A stretch of DNA of 64,000 bases from Verrucomicrobium sp. (GTDB taxonomy: Bacteria; Verrucomicrobiota; Verrucomicrobiia; Methylacidiphilales; UBA1321). The DNA is taken from NCBI GenBank assembly GCA_017849585.1, contig JAFIGT010000010.1, positions 1 through 64,000 on the forward strand, read 5' to 3'. The translations under genes and the position numbers were made by a program. Below, piece by piece: positions 48,735-58,571 of the stretch; the stretch's first letter is position 1, and the number at the start of each line of letters is the position of its first letter. The notes beneath the pieces were generated by a model that saw only the letters and a list, made by a program, of their open reading frames with translations, ran no database searches and was not told where the DNA came from.

Positions 48735-51116
48735 ATGCATAGATTGCGACCGGCTCCGCTCTTGCTGGTCGCGCTCGCCTTCGGGCTGGGATCGTATCTG
48801 GGACTGACACGAGGGCTTGATTCCTTCGCGTGGCTGACGGTCTGCGGGCTCGTCACTGCATTGTGGTTGGTAGCGATCTCGCTGGCTCGCGCCACCGTCT
48901 GGTTGCGCGGGGCCTATGGACTCCTCCTCCTGCTCACTGTCACGGTCGGCGGCTATCACGGCTCCTGGCGCGAGGATGTTCCAGCGGCGGACGATCTCCG
49001 TGCGCTGCCCGACGAGAAAGCCAATCCCCGCACCCAATGGCGCGGCGAGGTGACAGGTGATCCGCGCTTTCGTCCACGCAAGGATCAGGAAAATAGCGGC
49101 CGCACAACGCTCGTGCTGCGCGTGACCGGCTGGCGTCGCGCGGGCTCCGGAGAGGATGTCCCCTGGCAACCGGCGAGCGGTCTCCTGCAGGTGCGCGTGG
49201 ATCTGACCGCCCCCGAACTCTATCGCTACGGCGACACGTTGCAGGTCATTGGCGGATTGGAAACGCCGGAGCCGCCGGTTAATCCCGGCCAGTTCGATGT
49301 GGCGACCTATCTCTGGCAGCGAGACATCTACTATCAGACTTCGGCCACGGCCAACGCTGTGACAGTGATCTTCCGCGACGGTGGCGATGTGATCACCCGG
49401 CTCGCGTGGCGCGCCCGCGATTGGTCGCTCGCGCAATTGCGCTTGGGCTTGGAGGAGGACCCCGCCATCAGCAGTTTGCTCGCGGGCATGTTGATCGGCT
49501 ATGTGGATCAGGTTCCGCCGGAAATCGAGACCGCCTTTCGCAACACGGGCACGTATCATATTTTTGCTGTCAGTGGGCAAAACGTTGCGGTGATTTGCGG
49601 TGTGGGTTTGGTTGCGCTCCAGATGCTGGGACTCGTCCGCTGGCGCTGGGGTTGGGTGCTCGTGCCGCTGCTGGTCTTTTATTGTCTCATCACGGGAGGT
49701 CAACCAAGCGCCGTGCGCGCGCTGTTGATGGCCGTGCTCGTGCTGATCGCGTGGTCGCTGGAACGGCCCATCTCTGTGCTGAATCTCTGGTCGCTTGCGC
49801 TCTTGCTGGTGCTCGCGTACGACCCAAAGCTGGTGTTGAATTTGAGCTTTCAACTTTCGTTCGCCGTGGTCGGTGCGTTGATCGTGCTCACGCCGCCGTT
49901 CTATAATCGCCTGGCGCATTGGTGCGGTTTGCTGGATGAAGAGAAATCCGACGACGATGCGAATGCCATGCCGCCCGTGCAGCACGGACCGTGGGTACAG
50001 CGGGTACGCCAATGGGGTCGCGCGCTGGTTTTGCTCGTGGCTTCGTCTTTGGCGGCATGGATTGGATCGCTCCCGCTCATGGCGTGGTATTTTCATCAGG
50101 TAACGCTCGTCGGCTTGGTGGCGAATCTCGTTGTCGTTCCTCTAGCGGGTCTGATTGTCATCGTCGGCGCACTTGCTCTCGCCGTGGCGCCGCTGAGCGC
50201 GGCGTTGACGACGGTGATCAATAATGCGAACTGGCTGCTCGCGAAAGGGCTGGTCTGGATGGTGACAGCCTTCGCGCAAATTCCGGGCGGATATTTTTAC
50301 GTGCCGGATCTTTCGGTGGCGTGGCGTCCTGCGGAACCGGAATTCGTCTGCACCGCTTCGGGCGGTACGAGTGCACTCTTGATTCGCTATGGCGATAAAG
50401 CGTGGTTGATAAATACCGGCACGGAAAGTCAGTTTCGGTACGTGACCAATCCCCTGCGGAAATTCTACGGCGTGAATCGATTCGAGGAAGTCGTCCTGAG
50501 CGAACTCGGGGCCTTGCATGCAGGCGGGGCGCTTCTGCTGGCCAGCGAAGCGATCACGTCGGACTGGGTGACGCCGCCGCAACAGAAAATCACCCGCACG
50601 CTGCAACCGTGGTTGGACCTGATTCAACAACAGGGCGCGACTCCCCGCATCTGGTCGCGTGGTCAGGAGGAAACCCTCGCGCCAGGATTCACCGTCAGCG
50701 TCCTCTCGCCCGCCGATGACAATCGCGCCTCGCGCATGGAAGATCGCGGACTCGTTTTGCTTTTCCGCTATCGTCCACCCCAAGGAACGGAACGCACGCT
50801 GCTCTATGCGGGACGTATTGGTCGTCAGACGGAAACGGAAATTCTCGCGCAATCGGGAGTACCGATGGCCGAGGTGCTGATTCAGGGACGGCACGGCACG
50901 CAACCGAATCTGGATCTTGCCTGGCTCGAGGCGGTGCAACCGCAGCAGGTGATCTTATCCGCACTGACGGCGTACACGCCCGAACGTATGAACTCGGTGG
51001 AACTCCTGTCCGAGGCGCAACGTCCCTGCGTCTGGCGGCAGGAGGACTGCGGAGCCGTCACCGTGCGGATGAAATCAAGCGGGATCGAAGTGGTGCCATT
51101 TCTCCGGGCGCGGTAG
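48735..51116 (+). CDS. comEC: ComEC/Rec2 DNA uptake channel with a degenerate metallo-beta-lactamase-like domain
   Basis: A 793-residue polytopic inner-membrane protein that carries single-stranded DNA into the cytoplasm during transformation. After a DUF4131-like N-terminal part (about residues 1-210) comes the competence domain, with SSLLAGMLIGYVDQVPPEIE, FAVSGQNVAVICGVGLV and a long set of helices to ~530. The C-terminal ~260 residues resemble the metallo-beta-lactamase domain, but the metal motif (normally LTHxHxDHxGG) reads LSELGALHAGG at about residue 587, so metal binding is unlikely. Other competence genes are not in the window. Confidence 0.9.
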   Translation: MHRLRPAPLLLVALAFGLGSYLGLTRGLDSFAWLTVCGLVTALWLVAISLARATVWLRGAYGLLLLLTVTVGGYHGSWREDVPAADDLRALPDEKANPRTQWRGEVTGDPRFRPRKDQENSGRTTLVLRVTGWRRAGSGEDVPWQPASGLLQVRVDLTAPELYRYGDTLQVIGGLETPEPPVNPGQFDVATYLWQRDIYYQTSATANAVTVIFRDGGDVITRLAWRARDWSLAQLRLGLEEDPAISSLLAGMLIGYVDQVPPEIETAFRNTGTYHIFAVSGQNVAVICGVGLVALQMLGLVRWRWGWVLVPLLVFYCLITGGQPSAVRALLMAVLVLIAWSLERPISVLNLWSLALLLVLAYDPKLVLNLSFQLSFAVVGALIVLTPPFYNRLAHWCGLLDEEKSDDDANAMPPVQHGPWVQRVRQWGRALVLLVASSLAAWIGSLPLMAWYFHQVTLVGLVANLVVVPLAGLIVIVGALALAVAPLSAALTTVINNANWLLAKGLVWMVTAFAQIPGGYFYVPDLSVAWRPAEPEFVCTASGGTSALLIRYGDKAWLINTGTESQFRYVTNPLRKFYGVNRFEEVVLSELGALHAGGALLLASEAITSDWVTPPQQKITRTLQPWLDLIQQQGATPRIWSRGQEETLAPGFTVSVLSPADDNRASRMEDRGLVLLFRYRPPQGTERTLLYAGRIGRQTETEILAQSGVPMAEVLIQGRHGTQPNLDLAWLEAVQPQQVILSALTAYTPERMNSVELLSEAQRPCVWRQEDCGAVTVRMKSSGIEVVPFLRAR

Positions 51117-51132
51117 AGCTGATGGAGAAAAC

Positions 51133-52482
51133 CTAAAACTGCCGTACGTCGATTTTCAACTTGTCGATGCGGTGCTGCAAAATACGTGGCGTGACATTCA
51201 GCAATCGCGCCGCGTTCTTGATCACGCCATTGCTTTGCTGCAATGCGCTCACGATCATCTGCCTGTGCAACTGGTCGGTCGCCTGATGGAACGAGATCGC
51301 CATCGGATCGATGGTGGGAAGCAAGTCGCCGCTGATTTCCTTCGGCAGGAAGGCGGTGCGCAGCACATCGTCGTCTCCGTGCAGGAAGAGAATGCGCTCG
51401 ATCACGTTGCGCAATTCGCGGACATTGCCGGGCCACGGGTACGCCTGCAGCTTTTGCATCGCCTCGGGTTCCACGCTACTGACCCGCGCATTCAGGCTCG
51501 TGCGCAATTGACCGATGTAGTGCATGGTCAGAATGGGGATGTCCTCGGGGCGTTCGCGCAGGGGAGGAATTGTGATCAGGTGATCGGAGCAACAGGCAGC
51601 CAGTTCCGGCAGTAGCCCGTCGTGATCGGGCGCGCACGCGAGAAAGAAGCGGGCCACATGGGGAATGGCCTGTGGTACGCCGGTGTGAGGTGATCCGGGC
51701 CGAGTGAACTCCCGTTGACGGATGGCGGAGGCAATCCGCTGCTGCGTATCGGCGGGGAAGTTCTGCACATCGTTGAGATAGATCGATCCCTGGCCGATCA
51801 GGTCAATCATGCCCGCGTTGATTTTCGATCCGGTGATGTCCGTGACGCTGCCGAAGAGTTCGGCGTTGAGGCCATCGGTATCGCGACCGCCCCGATCCAG
51901 TTTCACAAAGGGCTCAGCGTGACGCCGGCTCCACGAGTGAATTTGCCGCGCGAGATGCTCGCGGCCCACCCCGGCCTCGGCGATGATCAACACGCTCGCA
52001 TCGGTGTGCGAAGCCGCCTTCGCCGCGTCCATTACCTGCCGGATTGAGGCCGATTCTCCGATCACGTTGACGGGGAACTTGCGGGAAATTTCCTGCTGCA
52101 GGAGCCGCTGCTGCCGTGTGGAATCGGCTGCCTGCAGGGTCTGCGCCGTTAGATTGCGAATTTCGTGAATATCGAAGGGCTTGCAAATAAAGCCGACAGC
52201 ATGCAACTGGCGCGCTTCTTCGATGGATTGGTTGTTGAACGATGCGCTGATCATGATCACCGGGATGTCGGGGAAGATGTCGCGGGCCGTGCGCAGGAAA
52301 GCCATGCCGTCCATTCCCGGCATAATGACGTCGAGCAGAATCAGGTCGATGTGGGTGCGCGAAATCAATTCGAGAGCCTTGGGCGCGCTCTCGGCCACGA
52401 GAACTTCATACAGGCCAGAAAAAATGGCCCGGATGGACTCGCGCGCGCCGAGTTCGTCGTCAATGACAAGCAGACGTTTCAT
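51133..52482 (-). CDS. NtrC-like response regulator with a degraded AAA+ domain
   Basis: A 449-residue regulator: receiver domain (residues 1-120, phospho-acceptor D51 in LILLDVIMPGMDG), AAA+ domain (about 140-370) and a Fis-type helix-turn-helix (about 405-449, VIKNAARLLNVTPRILQHRI). Key AAA+ elements are altered: Walker A is GEAGVGREHLAR with Arg for Lys, Walker B is GSIYLNDVQNF with Asn-Asp for Asp-Glu, and the sigma-54-contacting GAFTGA is absent. It therefore probably cannot drive sigma-54 transcription and may act as a plain DNA-binding regulator. It overlaps the kinase gene in an ATGA junction. Confidence 0.87.
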   Translation of the reverse strand: MKRLLVIDDELGARESIRAIFSGLYEVLVAESAPKALELISRTHIDLILLDVIMPGMDGMAFLRTARDIFPDIPVIMISASFNNQSIEEARQLHAVGFICKPFDIHEIRNLTAQTLQAADSTRQQRLLQQEISRKFPVNVIGESASIRQVMDAAKAASHTDASVLIIAEAGVGREHLARQIHSWSRRHAEPFVKLDRGGRDTDGLNAELFGSVTDITGSKINAGMIDLIGQGSIYLNDVQNFPADTQQRIASAIRQREFTRPGSPHTGVPQAIPHVARFFLACAPDHDGLLPELAACCSDHLITIPPLRERPEDIPILTMHYIGQLRTSLNARVSSVEPEAMQKLQAYPWPGNVRELRNVIERILFLHGDDDVLRTAFLPKEISGDLLPTIDPMAISFHQATDQLHRQMIVSALQQSNGVIKNAARLLNVTPRILQHRIDKLKIDVRQF

Positions 52483-54935
52483 GCCGGAATAGATTCGTGA
52501 TAAAGCGGAAGTTTTATTTGCACGCACGTACCCCGGTCAGGACGGGGTTTCAGTTCGATGGTGCCACCATGTTCTGTAATAATGCCATAAACAATCGATA
52601 ATCCAAGCCCTGTTCCCGTTTCTTTCGTGGTGAAGAACGGGTCGAATGCTTTTTGCAGGATTTCGGGGGAGAGCCCCGAACCACTGTCATGCATTTCGAA
52701 GATGAACTCGCGCGGTGCCGCCAGAGTCTTTAGTAGCAGGGTGCCGCCTTGCGGCATGGCTTCCTGGGCGTTGAGCACGAGGTTGAGGATCACCTGTTCG
52801 ATTTTTTGCTGATCGGCCCAGACGAGATCATGGGGCGCCTCAAATTCCTGCGCGCATTGGATGCGGTTTCGATTCAGGTCATGGCGCATCAACCGCAGTG
52901 TATTGTCCAGCACCTCATGGATTCTCACTTTCTGGAAACGCGGTGTGCTGACTCGGGCAAAGGAGAGCAACTGGTTCACGATGTTATCGATGCGGTTTAC
53001 CTCGCCGCCAATGAGTTCCGTGAAGTGATTCAGAAAGGCGAGATCTTGCTGCCGCTCCGGCAAAAGCTGGACAAAGGTTTTGATGGCGACCAGCGGATTC
53101 TTGATCTCGTGCGCCACGCTGGCCGAGAGGGTGCCGAGGCTCGTGAGACGGTCCGAGCGGCGCAGTTGCGCCTCGATCTTATGGCGCTGGGTCAGGTCAT
53201 CGATAATCAGGAAGGTGCCGCGCGATTGCAATTCCTCGCGGCCAAACGTGCGGCAGCCCAAGCGAATCGGCATGGGTTGGGCATGGATGCCCTCCAGGCT
53301 GATCGATTGATCTCGCTGGGGTTGTCCGGTTTTCTGGGTGATCAGGATTGCCTGGCGCAGGCTCAAGGGCAGACACTGGATATCACGGCCCAGCGGGCTG
53401 TGCTCGAACCGCAGTATCCGCATGGCCTCGCGATTGCAGACGGTGATGTGCTGATGTTCGTCCACCACGAGAACGCCGCTCAGCAGCTGATCCACGAGCG
53501 TCTCGAGGTTGAGCTTGTTTTCCTGAATCCGCGTGTAGAGCGACGCATTTTCCAGTGCGATCGCCAGACGATTCACCATCACCTGCAGCGTGGCCTGTTG
53601 ATCCTCATCATAGACACGGCCCGAGAGTTTTTCCCCCAGGAAGACCACTCCCAGGAGTTTTTCCTGATCGTAAATGCCGATGGCCAGGCATGCGCCGCGC
53701 ATCTTCACTTCCTCATGGGCGGCGGCGATTTCCTGGCGGGGTTGGTGATAGGGGATGCTGTCCACATAACAGGGATGACATTGCCGTGTGAGGTATTGTG
53801 CCAGGGGACTGGTCAGGGATAGCGCGGCGGGCATCTCTGGTTGCGAGCGCCAGTCCGGTTGGAAATCCGTTTCATGCCGCAGATAGATCGACACGCGGTC
53901 CGTCCCGGTGACGCGCTGGCAGAGACGCCCGAATTTGCGGAGTACGACGGGCGTGGTCGTCACGGCGCGCAAGGCGGCGTCCGTCTCCGGAAAAATGCGC
54001 GTGGGATCAATGTCGTGCCAGTTTCCCACCAGTTGCGAGACGAAGCGCTGCAGCACATTGCGGGACGGGCTCATCGCCAGCGCGATCGCCAGGGTGGCCG
54101 CGACATTGGGCAGGAGCGGATGATGCCAGTCGATTTGATGCAGAGCCAGGTCCATCCCGGTCCAAACCCCGATATAAAGCGATGAGAGAAAAACGCAAAG
54201 TAGCGCGTAGGCGATAGCCCGGCGCACAAACGTCCCGACATCGAGCATTTGCCTCGTGGCAATTCCATACGCGACCAGAGCCTGCAAGCCCACGGAGCAT
54301 AAGGGAACTAGCCGGGTCGATTTGGAATCGCCACGAATCAGCGGCACCACGATGACCAGCAATGCCCCCAAGATGAGGGTGCAGAGCAAGCCCCCCAGCA
54401 CGCATTGCAGGTCGGTGCGGCAACGGCCCCGGGTTTGCGGGATGTTGCGGATATAAAGTGAGGTGACCCAAATCGTGCTCACGAGGAAATACCCGCCCCA
54501 CAGGGGAAAGCCCGGGCCGTAAATCGGTTCCGGTATCGAGAAAAGCGAATGGTCATTGGGCAGGATCACCCCCTTCAAATACAACGGCGTATAGGCCAGC
54601 GCGGAAACGATCCCCGCTGCGATCAACCAGAAACGGTTGCGCCAGATGATCTGACTCAGCGGCAATTCCGGATGGACGATGGCTAGTCGCAGTTGATTGT
54701 AGCCCGCCGGGAAGAAGGTTCCCAGTACCGTGCAGAATCGGATGAGGTGGGCGACCTGATCTGCTTGCGTGTGATGAAAACCAATCTGCAGCCCGAGCAT
54801 CCACGAGCCGGTGCACAACGAGAGCAGGCAAAAACACTGGTTTACCCCACGCCGAGGATTGGCCGCCAAAACACTGATCCCCAACAGGTACTCCACACCG
54901 ATGAGGACAATGGTCGCCAAATCGAAGCCGTTCAT
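52479..54935 (-). CDS. Sensor histidine kinase with 7TM, GAF and PAS domains
   Basis: An 818-residue membrane sensor. About seven N-terminal hydrophobic segments (to ~residue 280) precede a GAF domain (about 320-470), a PAS-like domain (ENKLNLETLVDQLLSGVLVV onward), the HisKA helix with the phospho-acceptor in SVAHEIKNPLVAIKTFVQ, and an HATPase domain (N box ILNLVLNAQEAMP, DSGSGLSPE, TGTGLGLSIVYGIITEHGG). It is the partner of the downstream regulator. The start is placed at ATG 54935; a GTG at 54974 would add 13 residues. The signal is unknown. Confidence 0.88.
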   Translation of the reverse strand: MNGFDLATIVLIGVEYLLGISVLAANPRRGVNQCFCLLSLCTGSWMLGLQIGFHHTQADQVAHLIRFCTVLGTFFPAGYNQLRLAIVHPELPLSQIIWRNRFWLIAAGIVSALAYTPLYLKGVILPNDHSLFSIPEPIYGPGFPLWGGYFLVSTIWVTSLYIRNIPQTRGRCRTDLQCVLGGLLCTLILGALLVIVVPLIRGDSKSTRLVPLCSVGLQALVAYGIATRQMLDVGTFVRRAIAYALLCVFLSSLYIGVWTGMDLALHQIDWHHPLLPNVAATLAIALAMSPSRNVLQRFVSQLVGNWHDIDPTRIFPETDAALRAVTTTPVVLRKFGRLCQRVTGTDRVSIYLRHETDFQPDWRSQPEMPAALSLTSPLAQYLTRQCHPCYVDSIPYHQPRQEIAAAHEEVKMRGACLAIGIYDQEKLLGVVFLGEKLSGRVYDEDQQATLQVMVNRLAIALENASLYTRIQENKLNLETLVDQLLSGVLVVDEHQHITVCNREAMRILRFEHSPLGRDIQCLPLSLRQAILITQKTGQPQRDQSISLEGIHAQPMPIRLGCRTFGREELQSRGTFLIIDDLTQRHKIEAQLRRSDRLTSLGTLSASVAHEIKNPLVAIKTFVQLLPERQQDLAFLNHFTELIGGEVNRIDNIVNQLLSFARVSTPRFQKVRIHEVLDNTLRLMRHDLNRNRIQCAQEFEAPHDLVWADQQKIEQVILNLVLNAQEAMPQGGTLLLKTLAAPREFIFEMHDSGSGLSPEILQKAFDPFFTTKETGTGLGLSIVYGIITEHGGTIELKPRPDRGTCVQIKLPLYHESIPA

Positions 54936-55083
54936 GGATGGAAATAAGTCGCGTGGGACCGACTGAATTCCCACTCCGGGAACGACTTGTCAGCGAGGCT
55001 GGAGGGAGGAAAGGGCGGTCTGACGGTGCGACGTTTATGCGCGTTTGAGGCGACTTAGTCGAGTTCTACCATTTGAGGGCCCC

Positions 55084-55114
55084 GCTCGGGCTGTCCTTCC
55101 AGACCAGCCCGAGC
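55084..55114. other. Isolated inverted repeat
   Basis: GCTCGGGCT (55084-55092) and AGCCCGAGC (55106-55114) form a perfect 9-bp stem with a 13-base loop. It lies 67 bases beyond the stop of the small minus-strand gene at 55181 and could end its transcript, although no T tract follows. Confidence 0.4.
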
Positions 55115-55180
55115 ACCCCTACGCCCTCCTGTGGAAGTCACCCTTTGACCCTCTCCCACAAAAAGGAAATTATTTCGTCG

Positions 55181-55381
55181 CTAATGGCGCATCAGGCCGC
55201 GCGAAGCTTGATAAGCCTGATGTGCTAAAAAATACTGAGTAATCGCTACCCGAACAAAATCTGAAGAGCTCAAACCGCAACGACGGGCATGCGATTTTAA
55301 GATCTTCTTTTCCGTGGCCTGTAGTTTTACTACGACAACCTGTTCTGCATTCCCCCGCTTCCCCGTATTAGGTGATTTCAG
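55181..55381 (-). CDS. Small ribbon-helix-helix (CopG/MobC-like) protein with an apparent CTG start
   Basis: A frame of 66 codons encodes a Lys-rich N-terminus, the strand VVVVKLQ, a helix around TEKKILKSHARRCG, the SSSDFVR turn and a second helix (VAITQYFLAHQAYQ), the layout of a ribbon-helix-helix DNA-binding domain. There is no ATG, GTG or TTG at the 5' end. A perfect GGAGG (complement of 55388-55392) lies six bases before a CTG at 55379-55381, making CTG the likely start. It may be a small repressor or an antitoxin, but no toxin gene adjoins it. Confidence 0.55.
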   Translation of the reverse strand: MKSPNTGKRGNAEQVVVVKLQATEKKILKSHARRCGLSSSDFVRVAITQYFLAHQAYQASRGLMRH

Positions 55382-55588
55382 AAACTTCCTCCAAATTTTT
55401 AAGAGATATTAATTTGTTACACTTTTGTAATCAAGATACATTTTTGTAAATTCAGCAAGTTTTACAGTTGACGCCATTTCTTCATTTTCACGATATTCGC
55501 TTCGATTCCGGTCGACGAATCGCGGTTAAGTATTCTAATGTAGTGGTTTATTCGCTTAACGACCTGCTGAAAATCGAGGATTTTATTC

Positions 55589-57007
55589 ATGATTGCACTC
55601 CCTTGGCTCCGTTGTCGCCGCACTTTTTTATTTATTCCGATTGGCCTACTCAGCGTTGGCCTCTCAGTAGGTGTACTCGCGGCCCCGCCCGCCGCACCGG
55701 CCGTCAATCAGGACGTTGCCCGTGAAACGCTCACTCCAGCGAACACCTCTGTCTACACTCTGGAGGTCGTAGCGGACCGGCCCGAAGGTCTTTACAAGAG
55801 TGGTGAAACGGCGACGTTCAAGATTCGGCTGTTGGGCGATGGCAAACCCGTTGTGGGCGAGACCGTGAGCTATCTTTTGCAGGGCGAAAAGTTCTTCCGC
55901 TCCAGCGGCACTCTCTCCAGTGCCGTAGAACCGGCGACCATTCCGGTCAAGCTGGACGGCCCCGGTTTTGTTCTCTGCGAAGTGTCTTTCCGGCCCAAGG
56001 GCGATGGCAAAACTGAAGTCCGAGGCGCGGCTGGTGTGGGAGCCGACCCGCTTGCCCTGCGTGCTGCCACGCCCGAACCCGCCGATTTCGATGCCTTCTG
56101 GATGGCGCAAAAAGCCGAGCTCGCGAAAGTGCCGCTCAAGGAACTCGAACGCGTGGAGGTTCCGATTGCTGACGCCGCCAAATCGGCGCTCGTCGTGCAG
56201 TATGATGTGAAGGTCGACTGCGCCGGTGGCGCACCGGTCTCGGGCTATCTCACCATGCCGCGCAACGCGAAACCGAAAAGTCTCCCCATCATCCTCAGCT
56301 ATCACGGCGCGGGCGTCAGCAGTTCCCGCCCGCAGGTCGATCGCGCGGGAAAGGGTTTTCTCTGCATGGATGTGAACGCTCACGGTATCGTCAACGGCAA
56401 GCCGCAGGAATTTTACGACACCCTGCGCGCTGGCGGTCTCCGCGAATATTACATGTGGGGCAACAAGAGCCGCGACACCGCCTATTTCCGCGGCATGTTT
56501 CTGCGCGTCCTCCGCTCACTCGAATACATGAAGTCGCTGCCAGAATGGGACGGCAAGAACGTCATTGTCAGCGGCGGCAGCCAAGGCGGCGCTCAGGCGC
56601 TGGTCGCGGCGGGACTCGATCCCCAAGTGACCTATTGCTCCGCCGCCGCGCCATGGCTGTGCAATTTCAACGGCGTCACCGAAGGCAGCGTGCCGCCCTC
56701 GTGGCCCGGCTTCATCAAAATGAACGGCCAGCAAGTGGCCACTCCCGACGAAGCCAAGGCGCTCGCCTATTTCGATCCCGCCCTCATGGCCAAGCGAATC
56801 AAGGCCGAGTGCGGTGTGTCCGTGGGCTATCAGGACCGCGCGTGTCCGCCAGCCTCGGTCTACGTCGCGTACAACAATATCCCCGGCAAAAAACAAATCT
56901 ACGATTGCCCGCTCGACACGCATAAAGGCCCGTCCATCTACCAAAAGTGCAACGAAGCCCTCTCGAAATACCTCGAGCAATTGAAAGCCGCGACGGCTGC
57001 GAATTAG
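55589..57007 (+). CDS. Exported acetylxylan esterase-like alpha/beta hydrolase (AXE1/Cah family)
   Basis: A 472-residue exported esterase. A signal peptide (about residues 1-32, ending GVLAAPPAA) is followed by a small beta-rich domain (about 55-150) and an AXE1-type alpha/beta hydrolase domain (about 160-470). The nucleophile is S331 in VSGGSQGGAQAL; the acid and base fit D in GYQDRACPP and H in LDTHKGPS. It should remove acetyl groups from xylan or other sugars in the periplasm or outside, which suits the nearby glycan-degrading capacity. It stands alone after the small ribbon-helix-helix gene. Confidence 0.87.
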   Translation: MIALPWLRCRRTFLFIPIGLLSVGLSVGVLAAPPAAPAVNQDVARETLTPANTSVYTLEVVADRPEGLYKSGETATFKIRLLGDGKPVVGETVSYLLQGEKFFRSSGTLSSAVEPATIPVKLDGPGFVLCEVSFRPKGDGKTEVRGAAGVGADPLALRAATPEPADFDAFWMAQKAELAKVPLKELERVEVPIADAAKSALVVQYDVKVDCAGGAPVSGYLTMPRNAKPKSLPIILSYHGAGVSSSRPQVDRAGKGFLCMDVNAHGIVNGKPQEFYDTLRAGGLREYYMWGNKSRDTAYFRGMFLRVLRSLEYMKSLPEWDGKNVIVSGGSQGGAQALVAAGLDPQVTYCSAAAPWLCNFNGVTEGSVPPSWPGFIKMNGQQVATPDEAKALAYFDPALMAKRIKAECGVSVGYQDRACPPASVYVAYNNIPGKKQIYDCPLDTHKGPSIYQKCNEALSKYLEQLKAATAAN

Positions 57008-57104
57008 AGCCGTTGAAGAATGACTCGGACTGTCGATAGCGACGGTTTTCTGTAGCGCGGTTCGGGGAGCCGCCGATTGGCAGCGTATCTGCCATTTGGA
57101 ATTT

Positions 57105-57143
57105 GCCTGCAGAAGCAGGCTCGCCGGGAGCTAGGCTCCCGGC
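57105..57143. terminator. Two adjacent hairpins at the 3' end of the decarboxylase gene
   Basis: GCCTGC-AGAA-GCAGGC (57105-57120) and GCCGGGAGC-TAG-GCTCCCGGC (57123-57143). They lie between two convergent genes and are placed 18 bases after the minus-strand stop, so they probably serve that gene. Confidence 0.55.
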
Positions 57144-57160
57144 TATTTGAGGCACAAGTC

Positions 57161-58096
57161 CTAAACGCGCGTCTTGAAATAATCGATCGTCAGCTTCAGA
57201 CCCGTCTCGAGATCGACCTTCGGTTCCCAGCCGAGCAACTTCTTCGCGCGGGAAATGTCGGGGCGACGCTGTTTCGGATCATCGATCGGCAGCGCCTCAT
57301 AGGTCAGCTGGCTCGGCGAACCGGTCAGGCGAATGATGCGTTCCGCGAATTCCTTGATCGTCAATTCCGTCGGATTGCCGATATTCACCGGCTCATGGAA
57401 ATCCGAGAGCGACAGCTTGAAAATGCCGTCGATCAAATCCGAACAATAGCAGAAGCTGCGCGTCTGTTTGCCCTCGCCGAAAACCGTGATCGGCTGGCCC
57501 TTTAGTGCCTGCCCGATAAAGGCTGGCACCACGCGACCATCGCGCAAACGCATGCGCGGTCCGTAGGTATTAAAGATACGCACGATGTGCGTATCCAGCT
57601 TGTGATAGCGATGGTAAGCCATCGTGATCGCCTCGGCAAAACGCTTCGCCTCGTCGTAGCAACCGCGCGGCCCGATCGGATTCACATTGCCCCAATACTC
57701 TTCCGTCTGCGGATGCACCAGCGGATCGCCGTAGCACTCCGAAGTGGAGGCGATCAGGAAACGGGCCTTCTTCGCGCGGGCCAAGCCCAGCGTATTATGC
57801 GTCCCCAACGAACCCACCTTTAGCGTCTGGATCGGAATTTCCAAATAATCAATCGGGCTCGCCGGCGACGCGAAATGGAAGATCACATCCACATCACCCG
57901 GCACATTCAAATACTTCGTCACATCCTGCTCGATGAACTCGAAACGCGCATCGGTCGTCAGATGCTCGATATTGGCCCGACTGCCGGTAATGAAATTATC
58001 AATCGAAATGACCCGGTAACCCTCGGCCAAAAGCCGGTCGGTCAGGTGACTCCCCAAAAACCCGGCGCCGCCGGTGACAACCGCTGTTTTACTCAT
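57161..58096 (-). CDS. UDP-glucuronate decarboxylase (UDP-xylose synthase)
   Basis: A 311-residue extended SDR converting UDP-glucuronate to UDP-xylose. It has [18 protein letters not shown], the [16 protein letters not shown] ribose-binding region, [22 protein letters not shown] (a strong UXS signature), the catalytic [18 protein letters not shown] with the Tyr-Lys pair, and the [17 protein letters not shown]-terminal motif. The length is standard for the bacterial and plant soluble form. It provides xylose units for polysaccharides. It is a single gene. Confidence 0.93.
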   Translation of the reverse strand: MSKTAVVTGGAGFLGSHLTDRLLAEGYRVISIDNFITGSRANIEHLTTDARFEFIEQDVTKYLNVPGDVDVIFHFASPASPIDYLEIPIQTLKVGSLGTHNTLGLARAKKARFLIASTSECYGDPLVHPQTEEYWGNVNPIGPRGCYDEAKRFAEAITMAYHRYHKLDTHIVRIFNTYGPRMRLRDGRVVPAFIGQALKGQPITVFGEGKQTRSFCYCSDLIDGIFKLSLSDFHEPVNIGNPTELTIKEFAERIIRLTGSPSQLTYEALPIDDPKQRRPDISRAKKLLGWEPKVDLETGLKLTIDYFKTRV

Positions 58097-58571
58097 GGAG
58101 GTAAATCATTAGCGGTGATTCGCTCCCTTCGCAAGAAAGAAGGAGGGAAGCTTCACGACCACACCCGGTCACTCCATCGCGGTCATCTCGTAGGGGTTAA
58201 AATGGTTAGCTCCTTCATGAAAAAATAGTTTTTGGATGAAAATATCACACACGTAGCTCACCTAACAAACCTAAGGCTAACGCCTCGCCTCGATTCCATG
58301 CTTGAATAGGCGCATGAAATGGGTCTGCCTTGCTTCTTTTTTGGACCTCAAACGGGTAGCCGCGTTGTGCGGCAGCGCCACTGGCCTCACCTGGGGAGGG
58401 AAGACTCCCTGTAGACGTTGGGAGCGGTTCGGAGCGCGAGTCGCGAAAATTCCCGCCCTGCGGTTCCCACCTCTGCAAATAAAGGCTTGCCATGGCGCGA
58501 ATGATCCCCACTATGAGAGTTTTCGCTCCGTGCTGCGGTGCGGAGATTTAACCCTCAGTAGAACTATTAAT
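58097..58571. other. Noncoding region upstream of rpoZ
   Basis: About 475 bases between divergent genes. I find no gene or repeat. The promoters for the decarboxylase gene and for rpoZ must lie here, but no pair of boxes is good enough to report. Confidence 0.45.

Noticed and set aside
48009-50096. A 695-codon minus-strand frame opposite nitroreductase and comEC
   Set aside because: His/Arg/Gln-rich antisense peptide spanning two well-supported plus-strand genes and their junction.
58245-58511. An 88-codon minus-strand frame upstream of rpoZ
   Set aside because: No homology, no ribosome-binding site and irregular composition; treated as noncoding.
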